Positions 51,245-60,514 of a DNA stretch of 64,000 bases are shown here, piece by piece; within the stretch, counting starts at the first letter, position 1, and every line of letters begins with the position of its first letter. Source of the DNA: Caenispirillum bisanense (GTDB taxonomy: Bacteria > Pseudomonadota > Alphaproteobacteria > Rhodospirillales > UBA2165); contig CAMDWJ010000012.1 in NCBI GenBank assembly GCA_945877815.1, positions 1 through 64,000 of the forward strand, in the 5' to 3' direction. Under the pieces are notes generated by a model that did no database searches, had not been told where the DNA came from, and was given only the letters and a program-made list of their open reading frames with translations. The translations under genes and the position numbers were made by a program.

Positions 51245-51589
51245 CTACCCCTTGTGTTCGTCCGACTTGGTCGGCCGCTTAAAACCGACCGGCGATCCTT
51301 GGCCCATCGCCAACCGGAAGACATTCCATAGTCCCGCAGCGCCGCCGAGCAAGGTAAAGCCGATCAGGAACCAAGGCCGGGTCTCCAGCCAACGATCGAT
51401 CCCATAACCGATCGCTATTCCCATCACCAGCGTCACGACCAGCTCCGTGCCGATTCGCGATGCAAGTCCCAGCCCGCTCTGCGGCAAAGCATGTGCCGAC
51501 CGCTCCTCCGGTGGACGCTCCCGTTCGCGTGCGCGAGCAAGGCGGTCTTCGAAGTCCTCTTTGGCCTGGGGTTCCGACGATTCACTCAT
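51245..51589 (-). CDS. atpI: ATP synthase assembly protein AtpI
   Basis: Small membrane protein that assists assembly of the c ring and possibly magnesium uptake. About 114 residues: an acidic/basic cytoplasmic N-terminus (EDFEDRLARARERERPPEER) and two helices (IGTELVVTLVMGIAIGYGID; FLIGFTLLGGAAGLWNVFR). The ATG is placed inside a longer open frame because the product then starts MSESSEP like homologues and gives the usual length. First gene of the F0 operon. The F1 genes are not in this window, as is normal in alphaproteobacteria. Confidence 0.93.
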   Translation of the reverse strand: MSESSEPQAKEDFEDRLARARERERPPEERSAHALPQSGLGLASRIGTELVVTLVMGIAIGYGIDRWLETRPWFLIGFTLLGGAAGLWNVFRLAMGQGSPVGFKRPTKSDEHKG

Positions 51590-51755
51590 GTCCGAACCCG
51601 CAGCCCTACGAGAGATCCAGCGGACGGCGAAACTCCCCCGAGATGAAGTCGCGCCAACGAAATCGGGCGGACCATATCGGCCCCCTCCCACCCTGTCAAG
51701 TTGCCTGCGACTTGCGATAAATAACTGGATTTGTTGGGGTTTTCGGCATTATTCG

Positions 51756-51790
51756 CTCCCTCCCCGAGAGGGGGAGGGTTGGGGTGGGGG
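51756..51790. repeat. Left inverted repeat flanking DUF559 gene
   Basis: A hairpin (CCCTCCCC, GAGA, then GGGGGAGGG) runs into GTTGGGGTGGGGG-type sequence. Bases 51770-51790 are identical over 21 bases to the reverse complement of 52166-52186. It ends 7 bases from the DUF559 stop. Confidence 0.85.
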
Positions 51791-51797
51791 ATCGATA

Positions 51798-52130
51798 TCA
51801 GATTTTGATCAAATAAGCTCTGATTCGCTCCAAAACACCGTCGATATTCTCGGTAATATCGTTAATCCAAAACCGAACAACCGGGAAGCGAGGCCGTTCG
51901 ATATCCTGGGCTCGAGCAGCATCTTGCGCCTGCCGGTCTGAATGCGGGCCTCCATCGATTTCGATGATCAGTCGCGCCGCATGGCTATAGAAGTCGACGA
52001 CATATTTGCCGATCGGGACTTGGCGTCGGAAACGGGCGCACTCAAGCTCCTTATTGCGGAGGCGCGACCTTAGGCGCCGCTCGGCGTCGGTTTGATTGGC
52101 ACGCAGCCGTCGTGCAACGGTCGAGGACAT
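51798..52130 (-). CDS. DUF559 nuclease-like protein
   Basis: A 110-residue protein of the DUF559 family, which has a PD-(D/E)XK/very-short-patch-repair-like endonuclease fold. Family features are ANQTDAERRLRSRLRN, FRRQVPIGKYVVDFYSHAAR, and LIIEIDGGPHSDRQAQD, where the VDF Asp and the EIDG acidic residues would make the nuclease site. The later VVRFWINDITENIDGVLERI block is also typical. Its biological role is not established. It is enclosed by two identical 21-base inverted repeats and inserted between the F0 operon and smc, so it may belong to a small mobile or repeat-associated unit. Confidence 0.9.
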   Translation of the reverse strand: MSSTVARRLRANQTDAERRLRSRLRNKELECARFRRQVPIGKYVVDFYSHAARLIIEIDGGPHSDRQAQDAARAQDIERPRFPVVRFWINDITENIDGVLERIRAYLIKI

Positions 52131-52165
52131 GGCCGGATTTTATCCGGACTCGGGTAGGCTGAGTA

Positions 52166-52203
52166 CCCCCACCCCAACCCTCCCCCAATGGAGCAGGGGG
52201 AGA
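52166..52203. repeat. Right inverted repeat flanking DUF559 gene
   Basis: Bases 52166-52186 are the exact reverse complement of 51770-51790, followed by AATGGAGC and GGGGGAG, so this copy also forms a hairpin (CTCCCCC-type arms). It starts 35 bases upstream of the DUF559 start and 8 bases past the smc stop side. Confidence 0.85.
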
Positions 52204-52210
52204 GGACGGG

Positions 52211-55200
52211 TTAAGCCGTGGCGCGGATTTCCATGGCCTGACTGAGATCGACTGAGACCAGTTGCGACACGCCGCGTTCGCCCATGGTCACGCCGAACAG
52301 GCGATCGACGCGCGCCATGGTCATGCGGTGATGGGTGATGACCAGGAAGCGGGTCGAGAGCGAGTGTGCCATGTCGCTGACCAGGGTGCAAAACCGGTCA
52401 ACGTTCGATTCGTCGAGCGGTGCGTCCACTTCGTCCAGCACACAGATTGGGGCCGGATTGCACATGAACACGGCGAACAGCAGCGACAATGCGGTTAGGG
52501 CCTGCTCGCCGCCGGACAGCAGCGACAGTACCTGGAGGCGCTTGCCGGGCGGGCTCGCCATGATTTCGACGCCGGCCTCGAGCGGATCTTCCGATTCGGT
52601 CAGCGTGAGATAGGCGCGGCCGCCGCCGAATAATTGCACGAACAGCTTCTGGAAATGCTCGTCGACCTGCTTGAAGGCGTCGAGGAGTCGCTGTCGTCCT
52701 TCGCGGTTTAGTTCCGAGATGCCGCGGCGCAGCTTTTCGATCGCTTGCTGCAAATCCGAACGCTCGTTGGTCAGCGATTCCATCTGGTCGGTTAGCTCCT
52801 GTGCTTCCGCTTCGGCGCGCAGATTGACCGGACCCATGGTTTCGCGTTCGCGGTGTAGGCGTTCGACCCGGCGCTCGGCCGATTCGAGATCGGGTAGGGC
52901 GCCTTCCTCTTCGATGCCGGCAAGCTCGCGCAGAGTGGCGGGCGCGCTTTGCAGGCGGTCGCGGATGCGGTCGGTCAGCGCGGTTTCGCCCTGGCGCGCC
53001 TGTTCGACGGCGGCTTCGGCGCGCACGCGGATTTCGCGGGCACTTGCGAGGCGATGGTCGGCCTCGCGCAAGGTCTTGTCGGCTTCGGCGGCCATGCGCT
53101 CATGTTCGGCCAAGGTGTCGGCGCAATCGCGCCGTTTGGCCTCGGCCACCTCGATATGTTGCAGCAGTTCGGCGTTGCGGCGGTCGAGTTCGGCAGGCTT
53201 GTCGCTGATCGCCGCAAGCTCCACCTCGGTTTCGCCGCGCCTTTCGGTGAGTTGGGTCTGGCGCTGTTCGGCGCCGCCGCGACGATCGCGCCACGAGGCG
53301 AGTTCGCCGGCGACCGCGACGAGACGGCGGCGGCGGTCCGCCACTTGGCGGGCGAGGCCCTCGAAGGCGCTTTGGGTTTCGACAAGATAGGCCCGCTGAT
53401 CGCCGACTTCGGCGCGCAAGGTTTCAGCCTCGCGCTGGCCGGGTTCGGCATCGGGCAGGGCGGCGCGCGCCGCCTCGGCTTCGTTGAAGGCGCCATCGGC
53501 CTCGGCGAGATCGGCGGCGATGCGTTCGGCGGTTTCGCGTCGTGCCGACAGGCGCGAATCGTTTTCGGCGCTCTTCTGGCGGATGGAGGAAAGCGCATCG
53601 CGTACACCTGAATGTTCCCGTTCGGCGCCTTGCAGCGTCTGGCGGGCTGTCGATTCGGCGGCGGCAGCATCGCGCATCGCGGCGCGCGCGGCCTGATCGG
53701 CTTCTTCGGCTTCGGCGGCGATGGCGGCGAGGGCCCCCAATTGCGCGCGCAGTTCGACCAGACGGTTGCGTTGTTCGAGGCGAACGGCGGCTGGGGTCGG
53801 CGCTTCGGCGGCGGCGACGAACCCGTCCCAGCGCCACAATGCACCGTCCCTGGTGACGAGGCGCTGGCCGTTTTGCAGCCGTGCCGACAGACGGTGCCCC
53901 GTCTCGGCATCGACGACGACGCCGATCTGCGACAGGCGGCGATGCATGGCATCGGGCGCGGCGACATGGGCGAGCAGCGATTCAACGCCATCCGGCAATG
54001 CCGGTTGTTCATAGGTGCCGACGAGGCGGCGCCAATGGATGGGTGCCGCTTCGTCGGTCGAGGCATCGAGATCGTCGCCGAGAGCTGCGCCGAGCGCTTT
54101 CTCAAACCCAGGTTCGACCTTCACGGCATCGACGAGCGGCGGCCACAGATCGGGATCGCCGGCTTCGAGCAGGCGGGCGATGGCTTTGATTTCGGCTTCG
54201 AGACGGGTGACGTCGGCGCTTGTCGTGCGGGCCCTGGCACCGGTTTCTTCGACGCGGCCTGAGGTTTCGCCGCGGCGTTGTTCGGCGCTCTGCACCGAGG
54301 CGCGCGCACCTTCGACGCCTGCGGCCGTGGCGCTTAGGCGTTGTTCGGCTTCCGCGAGGGCGACAGGATCGATGGCCTGCGCCCTGATCCCTTCGATTTG
54401 GCGGTCGACATCGGCGGCACTGGCGCGCAGCCGCTCGACACGTGCGCGCAACTCGTTGCGCCGCCGGTCGAGGTTGGCGCGTTGCGCTTCTTCGGCCGCG
54501 AGACGCTGGGTGAGGGCATTCAGGCGCGCCTCGATGGTGGCGGTATCCTCGCGCGCGGCATAAAGCTTGGCGCGCGCGCGCGCGGTATCGACTTCCTCGC
54601 CGCCGAGTACTTGGTTGATCTCGACTTCTTCCGCACCCAGCCGCTGCATGGCGGTATCGGCATCCGCCATCAGAGCGGCTTCGCGGTTCATATCCTCGCC
54701 GATCTGGGCCAGGCGCTTCTCGCTGTCGAGGCGCGCGGCTTCGATACGCTTGCGTTCCTCTTCGAGCGATTCGCGGGCATGCAGCATGCGCTGCAAGGCG
54801 GCGGCGGCGCGGGCTTCGTCCTCGCGCAGCGGCGGCAGGGCCGATTGGGCGTTGGCTTGATTGGTGGCGGCGTGCGCGGCCTCGCCGGTTAAATCGACGA
54901 CGATCTTCTCGGCTGCGGCCAATTGTTCCTCGGCGCGCGCAAGTTCGGCGGTCGCGTTCTCCCATAAAAGCGCGAACATTGCCGCTTCGGCCTTGCGGAT
55001 ATGATCGTTCAGGCTGCGATAGCGCGCGGCCTGACGGGCCTGCTTGCGTAAGGATTGCAGCTGGGTTTCGAGCGTGACCAGCACGTCGTTGAGGCGTTCA
55101 AGATTGGCGTCGGCGGCTTTCAGGCGTAACTCGGCCTCGTGGCGGCGCGAATGCAGCCCGACGATGCCGGCGGCTTCTTCGATCAGCATTCGGCGCTCGG

Positions 55201-55672
55201 TCGGCTTGGCCGAGATGATCTTGCTGATCTGACCTTGGCTGACTAGCGCGGTCGAGCGCGCGCCCGAAGCCTGGTCGGCGAACAGCAGATGGACATCGCG
55301 GGCGCGCACCTCGTTGCCGTTGACTCGATAGGCCGAACCTTTTTCGCGTTCGATGCGGCGGCTGATCTCCAGCACTTCGGCATCGTTGAAGGCGGCCGGC
55401 GCATTGCGCTCGCCGTTATCCAGCGTCAGGACCACTTCGGCGATGTTGCGCGCCGGACGACTGGTGGTGCCGGCGAAAATCACGTCGTCCATCTCGGTGC
55501 CGCGCATTTGCTTGGCCGAAGTTTCGCCCATCACCCATTTCAGGCTTTCGACGATGTTGGACTTGCCGCAACCGTTGGGACCGACAATGCCGGTCACACC
55601 CGGCAGGATATCGAGTTCGGTAGGATCGACGAAGGATTTGAAACCTGTCAGACGGACTTTTGTGAATTGCAC
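52211..55672 (-). CDS. smc: Chromosome segregation protein Smc
   Basis: Condensin ATPase that organises and segregates the chromosome with ScpA and ScpB. The 1153 residues have the full layout: N-terminal Walker A GIVGPNGCGKSNIVESLKWV near 28, about 300 residues of coiled coil, a hinge at roughly 500-640 (LWPPLVDAVKVEPGFEKALG onward), a second coiled coil, and a C-terminal head with LLSGGEQALTALSLLFAVFM near 1055 and Walker B PICVLDEVDAPLDESNVDRF. Extremely rich in Ala, Glu and Arg. It follows dsbA by 26 bases. Confidence 0.97.
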   Translation of the reverse strand: MQFTKVRLTGFKSFVDPTELDILPGVTGIVGPNGCGKSNIVESLKWVMGETSAKQMRGTEMDDVIFAGTTSRPARNIAEVVLTLDNGERNAPAAFNDAEVLEISRRIEREKGSAYRVNGNEVRARDVHLLFADQASGARSTALVSQGQISKIISAKPTERRMLIEEAAGIVGLHSRRHEAELRLKAADANLERLNDVLVTLETQLQSLRKQARQAARYRSLNDHIRKAEAAMFALLWENATAELARAEEQLAAAEKIVVDLTGEAAHAATNQANAQSALPPLREDEARAAAALQRMLHARESLEEERKRIEAARLDSEKRLAQIGEDMNREAALMADADTAMQRLGAEEVEINQVLGGEEVDTARARAKLYAAREDTATIEARLNALTQRLAAEEAQRANLDRRRNELRARVERLRASAADVDRQIEGIRAQAIDPVALAEAEQRLSATAAGVEGARASVQSAEQRRGETSGRVEETGARARTTSADVTRLEAEIKAIARLLEAGDPDLWPPLVDAVKVEPGFEKALGAALGDDLDASTDEAAPIHWRRLVGTYEQPALPDGVESLLAHVAAPDAMHRRLSQIGVVVDAETGHRLSARLQNGQRLVTRDGALWRWDGFVAAAEAPTPAAVRLEQRNRLVELRAQLGALAAIAAEAEEADQAARAAMRDAAAAESTARQTLQGAEREHSGVRDALSSIRQKSAENDSRLSARRETAERIAADLAEADGAFNEAEAARAALPDAEPGQREAETLRAEVGDQRAYLVETQSAFEGLARQVADRRRRLVAVAGELASWRDRRGGAEQRQTQLTERRGETEVELAAISDKPAELDRRNAELLQHIEVAEAKRRDCADTLAEHERMAAEADKTLREADHRLASAREIRVRAEAAVEQARQGETALTDRIRDRLQSAPATLRELAGIEEEGALPDLESAERRVERLHRERETMGPVNLRAEAEAQELTDQMESLTNERSDLQQAIEKLRRGISELNREGRQRLLDAFKQVDEHFQKLFVQLFGGGRAYLTLTESEDPLEAGVEIMASPPGKRLQVLSLLSGGEQALTALSLLFAVFMCNPAPICVLDEVDAPLDESNVDRFCTLVSDMAHSLSTRFLVITHHRMTMARVDRLFGVTMGERGVSQLVSVDLSQAMEIRATA

Positions 55673-55698
55673 TTTTCGCGCCCCCGTTCGCGATTACG

Positions 55699-56340
55699 TT
55701 ACTTGCTTTTCACGGCCGCAGCCGCGTCCAGCGCTTTGCGGAATTCCCCGACGGATAGACCGCCGGTCATCTTGGTGCCGTTGACGACGAAGGTCGGCGT
55801 CGAATTGACCTTGAATTCCTGTTCGGCCTTGCCGCGACTTGAAACGACTCCGTCGAAAATTTCTTTATTGGCGAGGCAGGCATCGAAACTTTCCTTGGAG
55901 AGGCCGGCGACCGCGCCCAGTCGCTGCAGGGCCGCCACCGGATCGCTCGCGCGCGCCCAGCTTTCCTGCGTACGGAACAGGGTTTCGACCAGCCCGTAAT
56001 AACGGTCCTTGGGCGCGCAGCGCGCCATCATGGCGGCGCGCAGCGCCACGCCATCGAGCGGATAGTCGCGATAGATCAGCTTCACCTTGCCGGTATCGAC
56101 ATACTCTTTCTTGATGGTCGGCAGGGTTTCCTTGGCGAAAGTGGCGCAGTGGGGACAGGTCAGCGAGGCATATTCGATCAGGGTGACCGGCGCATCGGCC
56201 TTGCCCAACACTCGGTCGGCCAGGATGTCCTCTGTGGCGGGTAGCATATCGGCGGCCGAGGCGACCATCGGGGCGATTGCCACCGCGAGAACCAGGGTGA
56301 GTCCTCTGATTACCCGCATTAACACAATATTTCCGGTCAT
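55699..56340 (-). CDS. DsbA-family thiol-disulfide oxidoreductase
   Basis: Periplasmic thioredoxin-fold protein with active site CPHC in YASLTCPHCATFAKETLP near residue 70, followed by a helical insert and the cis-Pro motif VNSTPTFVVNG near 176. The signal peptide (LTLVLAVAIAPMVASA) is clear. It belongs to the DsbA/BdbD-like group that is usually found beside smc in alphaproteobacteria. The ATG chosen has GGAGAG about 5 bases before it; an ATG 21 bases later would give a shorter signal peptide. It probably introduces disulfide bonds; substrate and DsbB partner are unknown. Confidence 0.9.
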   Translation of the reverse strand: MTGNIVLMRVIRGLTLVLAVAIAPMVASAADMLPATEDILADRVLGKADAPVTLIEYASLTCPHCATFAKETLPTIKKEYVDTGKVKLIYRDYPLDGVALRAAMMARCAPKDRYYGLVETLFRTQESWARASDPVAALQRLGAVAGLSKESFDACLANKEIFDGVVSSRGKAEQEFKVNSTPTFVVNGTKMTGGLSVGEFRKALDAAAAVKSK

Positions 56341-56505
56341 TTGCTCTCCGACCCACAACATGTGGTGATAATAAAGTTGGCGTTTCGACTCTACAAGCGA
56401 CGAAAAAAGCGGCGATTTTAGGGCCTTAGACGACTTATCCCCATTGGGCCCCACGAAATATGGGGCATCCACGGCCCTTCGACTGTTTGGAGAGGGAAGG
56501 GATTG

Positions 56506-56985
56506 TCAGTCGCGCGCGATCGCCTCGCCCAGACGGCGCAGCGCTTCCTGGAGATCGGGATCGGTGACGCGCCCGACCTTGCGTTCGAGGGCGGCGCGTT
56601 TCTCCGGGGCGAGTGCCGGGCGCGGCTTGGCCTTGGGGGCTTCGGGGCGTTTGACGGGCCCCTGCAGGATGCGCAGCCGCGCCACCGCGCGATAGCCGAA
56701 ATGGCTGTTGATGCGCTCGATCATCTGGGGTTCGAGATGCTGCAGCTCAAGCGCAAGGGAGGCGCTGGAGACCTTCAGATGGAGCGTGCCGTTCCCGCGT
56801 TCGCCTTGCGGATAGGCGATGCGTTCGGGCGCGGTCGCGCGCGCCAGCACCGGACCCACGATCTGTTCCCATTGGGTGATCACGCTGGCGGCGCCGAAGC
56901 CGCGCGCGCCCAGGATCGGCTTCATCAGCCGCTCGACGGCGGCGCCGACGGCGCGGATCTGGTGGCGACGGACGGTGGCGCTCAT
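56506..56985 (-). CDS. DciA family (DUF721) helicase-loading protein
   Basis: A 159-residue protein of the DUF721/DciA family, which replaces DnaC in most bacteria as partner of the replicative helicase DnaB. The N-terminal fold is seen in WEQIVGPVLARATAPERIAY, GTLHLKVSSASLALELQHLE and MIERINSHFGYRAVARLRIL; the C-terminal part is basic and Pro-rich, then helical. Order dciA-dsbA-smc is conserved in alphaproteobacteria. Its start overlaps the permease stop by four bases. Confidence 0.88.
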   Translation of the reverse strand: MSATVRRHQIRAVGAAVERLMKPILGARGFGAASVITQWEQIVGPVLARATAPERIAYPQGERGNGTLHLKVSSASLALELQHLEPQMIERINSHFGYRAVARLRILQGPVKRPEAPKAKPRPALAPEKRAALERKVGRVTDPDLQEALRRLGEAIARD

Positions 56986-57911
56986 GGCCTGAGTTTAGAC
57001 CGAAGTAGGCGACCCGCAAGGCGGCCATCGGCGACCGCCAATCCGGCGAAGATCAGTGCCATTCCGGCAAGTTGGGGAACCGTCAGGATTTCGTCCAAAA
57101 AGGTCACCGCCATAAGAATCGCGCTGATCGGGACCAGGAATGTAACCAACGCCGCGTTGGTGGCACCGGATCGTGCGAGTATCTTGAAAAAAATCAGATA
57201 GGCGATTGCGGTCGATAGGATCGCCAGCGCCAGTATGCCGCCCCACGCGACCGCGCCCGGTGCAGCCAACGTCCACGGCCGATCGATGACCAATGCAAGG
57301 GGAGCGACCAAAACGAAAGCCGCGATGAACTGGCCGGCAGCCGCGGCATCGGGCGCGATTCCCAGGTGCGATATCCGCCGCCCATAGACGCCGGCAAGCG
57401 CATAGAAAATCCCGGACGACAGGGCGGCGATCTGAGCCCACAGGCTGCTGCCCAGATCGCTGAGGCTTTCGCCGCCCATCAGTATGACAACGCCAGCGAA
57501 GCCGGTGACCAGGGCGAACAACCGCGATGGCGTGATGCGATCGTCGCTGGTCCACAAATGCGCGACCAGGATGGTAAACAGGGGCGTCATGGCGTTGAAG
57601 ATGGAGGCGAGCCCGGCGGTGAGTTCGGTCTGGGCCCAGGTCAGTAAAATGAACGGTGCTGCGTTGTTGAGGAAGCCCATCATGGCGACGGCAAGGACGC
57701 GGTCGCGCGTCAGGTGGGGAATGCGGCCGCTGGCGACGAGCCAAGTGCCCATGAGCATCGTGCCGATGCCGAGCCGAATCGCGACAACGCTCAGCGGTTG
57801 GAATCCGGTCAATGCCAGTTTGATGAAGATAAACGAACCGCCCCAGATGACGGACAGCAGCGCGATCCAGAGCCAGTCGGCGGATGCCATTTTGACGTTT
57901 GGGTTGGCCAT
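56982..57911 (-). CDS. EamA-family (DMT) permease
   Basis: A 309-residue inner-membrane protein with ten helices formed by two EamA repeats (repeat 1 about 12-140 beginning WIALLSVIWGGSFIFIKLAL; repeat 2 about 160-300). It belongs to the drug/metabolite transporter superfamily; the substrate is unknown and usual candidates are amino acids or other small metabolites. It is divergent from mutY by about 60 bases. It lies in the same strand run as dciA, dsbA and smc, overlapping dciA. Confidence 0.9.
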   Translation of the reverse strand: MANPNVKMASADWLWIALLSVIWGGSFIFIKLALTGFQPLSVVAIRLGIGTMLMGTWLVASGRIPHLTRDRVLAVAMMGFLNNAAPFILLTWAQTELTAGLASIFNAMTPLFTILVAHLWTSDDRITPSRLFALVTGFAGVVILMGGESLSDLGSSLWAQIAALSSGIFYALAGVYGRRISHLGIAPDAAAAGQFIAAFVLVAPLALVIDRPWTLAAPGAVAWGGILALAILSTAIAYLIFFKILARSGATNAALVTFLVPISAILMAVTFLDEILTVPQLAGMALIFAGLAVADGRLAGRLLRSKLRP

Positions 57912-57971
57912 GTGGGTGCATAACCGAAGAGAGGGTTTTCTTCACTCCGTTTCTTGTTGCTACGATGCGCT

Positions 57972-59036
57972 GTGGCCAAAGCATCTCCAAAGATAAAATT
58001 GATGGCGCCTCCGGCGGAAACGTTGCTTGCCTGGTACGACCGGCATCGCCGCGCCTTGCCGTGGCGCGCATTGCCCGGCGAAAGGATGGACCCCTACCGC
58101 GTGTGGCTGAGCGAGATCATGCTGCAACAGACGACGGTGGCCGCCGTGAAACCCTATTTCGAATCCTTCCTGGCGCGCTGGCCGCAAATCGAAGATCTCG
58201 CGGCTGCCGAGTTGGACGAGGTTCTACACGCCTGGGCCGGCCTCGGCTATTACGCGCGGGCGCGTAATCTCCATAAATGCGCGAAGATCGTGGCGCAGGA
58301 TTACGGCGGGCGTTTTCCCGATACCGAAGACAGCCTCGCCGAATTGCCCGGCATCGGCCCCTATACCGCCGCCGCCATCGCCGCCATCGCCTTCGACCGA
58401 CACGCTAGCCCGGTGGACGGCAATATCGAACGGGTGGTCGCGCGCCTGTTCGCGGTCGAAGAGTCGATGCCGGCCGCGAAACCCAAATTGCGCGCCCTCG
58501 CCGCGACCCTGACCCCGCCGACACGCGCCGGAGATTACGCGCAAGCTGCGATGGATCTGGGCGCGACTTTGTGTACGCCGCGCAAGCCGGCTTGCTCGTT
58601 GTGTCCGTGGATCGAGGTTTGTGCCGCGCGCGCGCTGGGGCGTTCGGAAGAATTTCCGCGCCGGGTACCCAAACCCGATAAGCCGACGCGGCGCGGCGTG
58701 GTGTTCTGGGCGCTCGATGCGAAGGGCCGCGTGCTGATCCGTCGACGCGTGGAAAGCGGCTTGCTCGGCGGCATGATGGAATTTCCCTCGACCGAATGGT
58801 CACAAGCCGGTTCACCCGCCGCCACCGCGATCAAGGAGGCACCCGTCGCGGCGGATTGGTCGGAACTCCCCGGCCTCGTGCGCCACACCTTCACGCATTT
58901 TCATCTGGAATTGACCGTGCTCGCCGGACGCAAGGCGCGCGGCAAAGGGTTATGGTGCGAGATCGATCGTCTTAGCGATCACGCGCTGCCGAACCTTATG
59001 AAGAAAGTCACGCGGCACGCATTGAAGCACCTTTAG
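57972..59036 (+). CDS. mutY: Adenine DNA glycosylase
   Basis: Removes adenine mispaired with 8-oxoguanine. About 354 residues. The helix-hairpin-helix reads LAELPGIGPYTAAAIAAIAF near 120 and the catalytic Asp is in SPVDGNIERVVARLFAV near 145. The [4Fe-4S] ligands are in CTPRKPACSLCPWIEVC near 200. A C-terminal NUDIX-like domain for 8-oxoG recognition follows (GVVFWALDAKGRVLIRRR; GLLGGMMEFPSTEW). The N-terminus has LPWRALPGERMDPYRVWLSE. The GTG start is a guess; an ATG 30 bases later is equally possible, and neither has a clear ribosome-binding site. Confidence 0.95.
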   Translation: MAKASPKIKLMAPPAETLLAWYDRHRRALPWRALPGERMDPYRVWLSEIMLQQTTVAAVKPYFESFLARWPQIEDLAAAELDEVLHAWAGLGYYARARNLHKCAKIVAQDYGGRFPDTEDSLAELPGIGPYTAAAIAAIAFDRHASPVDGNIERVVARLFAVEESMPAAKPKLRALAATLTPPTRAGDYAQAAMDLGATLCTPRKPACSLCPWIEVCAARALGRSEEFPRRVPKPDKPTRRGVVFWALDAKGRVLIRRRVESGLLGGMMEFPSTEWSQAGSPAATAIKEAPVAADWSELPGLVRHTFTHFHLELTVLAGRKARGKGLWCEIDRLSDHALPNLMKKVTRHALKHL

Positions 59037-59160
59037 GTGCGTATAACGATCCGGAAGCCAGCGATGGCTTCGCCTGTAGCTCATTCATGCTTTTTTGGAT
59101 CGTATCACGGCGGAAAAAACGGCCCTATACTGCGCCCCATTGACCCTGGGGATTCCATTA

Positions 59161-60123
59161 ATGATGGCAAAACACGGCCGTTTGATCGATATCCATCAAC
59201 ACTACCTATTGGACGAGTACAAAGGAGCCCTGGCCACACTCGGCATCGGCGGCAGCGCCGAACGCTCGTGGCCCGATTGGTCGCCGGCCAAGACCGATGA
59301 GACGATGGCGAAGGCCGGCATCGATGCCGCCGTCATGTCGATTGCCTCGCCGGGAACTTATTTCGGCGACATCGAATTCACCAAGAAATTGGTCGTGACC
59401 TGCAACGACGGTTTCGCGCGCTTGGTCGGCGATAATGCCAAACGCTTCGGCGCACTCGGCATGGTCTCGCTACCCGATGCGGCAGCCGCCGCGCGGGACG
59501 TTGCCTATGTGCTGGACACGCTCAAGCTCGACGGCATCGGCCTGGTGTCGCATTACGACGACATCTATGTCGGCGAGCCCGACTGGAACGAATTCTATGC
59601 CGAGCTGGATAAGCGCAAGGCGGTGGTCTTCGTGCATCCCATCCGCCCCCTGCAGGGCGGCCGCGCGATCTATCATTTTCCGAGCGGCTTCGTGGAACTT
59701 GTGGCCGCCTCGGGGCGCGTCATCGCGAACCTCTTGGCAACCGGCACCTTGGAGAATTATCCGAACATCCGCTGGATCATCCCGCATGCGGGCGGAATAT
59801 TGACCTCGATCCTGTACCGGCTGTCGAAGTTCGAGACCATGCGTGCCTTCAAAGACAACGTGCCGAAGGGCGTTGATGCGTATCTATCGAATATTTATTT
59901 CGATGTTGCGCAGGCAACCGACCCGGCCACCCTCGAAGCCTTGTTCAAGGTCGCACCCGTGGACCGCGTGCTGTTCGGCTCCGATTATCCCCAAGCCATC
60001 GACATCGACAATGTGGTGCAGGACACGCTCGACGGGCTCAAGGTCTTGCCCGCCTTCGATGCCGAAGCGAGGCGCAAGATCATGTCGGAAAATGCGCTGA
60101 GCCTGTTTCCGAGGCTGGCCTGA
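59161..60123 (+). CDS. Amidohydrolase-2 family protein (ACMSD-like)
   Basis: A 320-residue TIM-barrel metal-dependent hydrolase or decarboxylase. It has the N-terminal HxH metal motif in LIDIHQHYLLDEY, a mid-protein His in FVHPIRPLQGG near 158, IPHAGGILTSILYRLS near 212, and the late metal Asp in VLFGSDYPQAIDID near 283. This is the ACMSD/Amidohydrolase-2 pattern, a family acting on aromatic or other carboxylates; the substrate is unknown. A TGGGGA sequence before the ATG supports the start; the open frame upstream lacks family resemblance. Confidence 0.9.
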   Translation: MMAKHGRLIDIHQHYLLDEYKGALATLGIGGSAERSWPDWSPAKTDETMAKAGIDAAVMSIASPGTYFGDIEFTKKLVVTCNDGFARLVGDNAKRFGALGMVSLPDAAAAARDVAYVLDTLKLDGIGLVSHYDDIYVGEPDWNEFYAELDKRKAVVFVHPIRPLQGGRAIYHFPSGFVELVAASGRVIANLLATGTLENYPNIRWIIPHAGGILTSILYRLSKFETMRAFKDNVPKGVDAYLSNIYFDVAQATDPATLEALFKVAPVDRVLFGSDYPQAIDIDNVVQDTLDGLKVLPAFDAEARRKIMSENALSLFPRLA

Positions 60124-60134
60124 CAAGAAACGAT

Positions 60135-60500
60135 ATGAACAAGATCGCCGAGCGTCTGCGCAAGTTCGCGCTCTCCTTCCCGGAGACGGCGGAAAGCCAT
60201 CCATGGGGCGAAACCGCGATTAAGGTGAGGGGAAAAACCTTCCTGTTCATGCGCGCCGACGACGCATTGCTCAGCCTGTCGGTCAAATTGCCGGCGAGCC
60301 GCGAATTCGCGCTCGATCGCGATTTCACCGAGCCGACGCATTACGGCCTCGGCTCCAAGGGATGGGTGAGCGGGAAGTTCGAGGGCAAGGCGCGCGGCAA
60401 GAACAAACCGCCGGTCGCCCTGCTCGAAACCTGGATCGAGGAGAGTTATCGTGCTATCGCGCCCAAGCGCATCTTAGCGAAGCTCGTGGAAAACACGTGA
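60135..60500 (+). CDS. MmcQ/YjbR family protein
   Basis: A 121-residue protein of the YjbR fold, proposed to bind DNA in some members but without a proven function. Typical pieces are LSFPETAESHPWGETAIKVR, FLFMRADDALLSLSVKLPAS and GLGSKGWVSGKFEG. It starts 11 bases after the amidohydrolase and is followed closely by a YCII-like gene, so the three are probably co-transcribed. Confidence 0.9.
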   Translation: MNKIAERLRKFALSFPETAESHPWGETAIKVRGKTFLFMRADDALLSLSVKLPASREFALDRDFTEPTHYGLGSKGWVSGKFEGKARGKNKPPVALLETWIEESYRAIAPKRILAKLVENT

Positions 60501-60514
60501 ATGAGGATGTGGTT

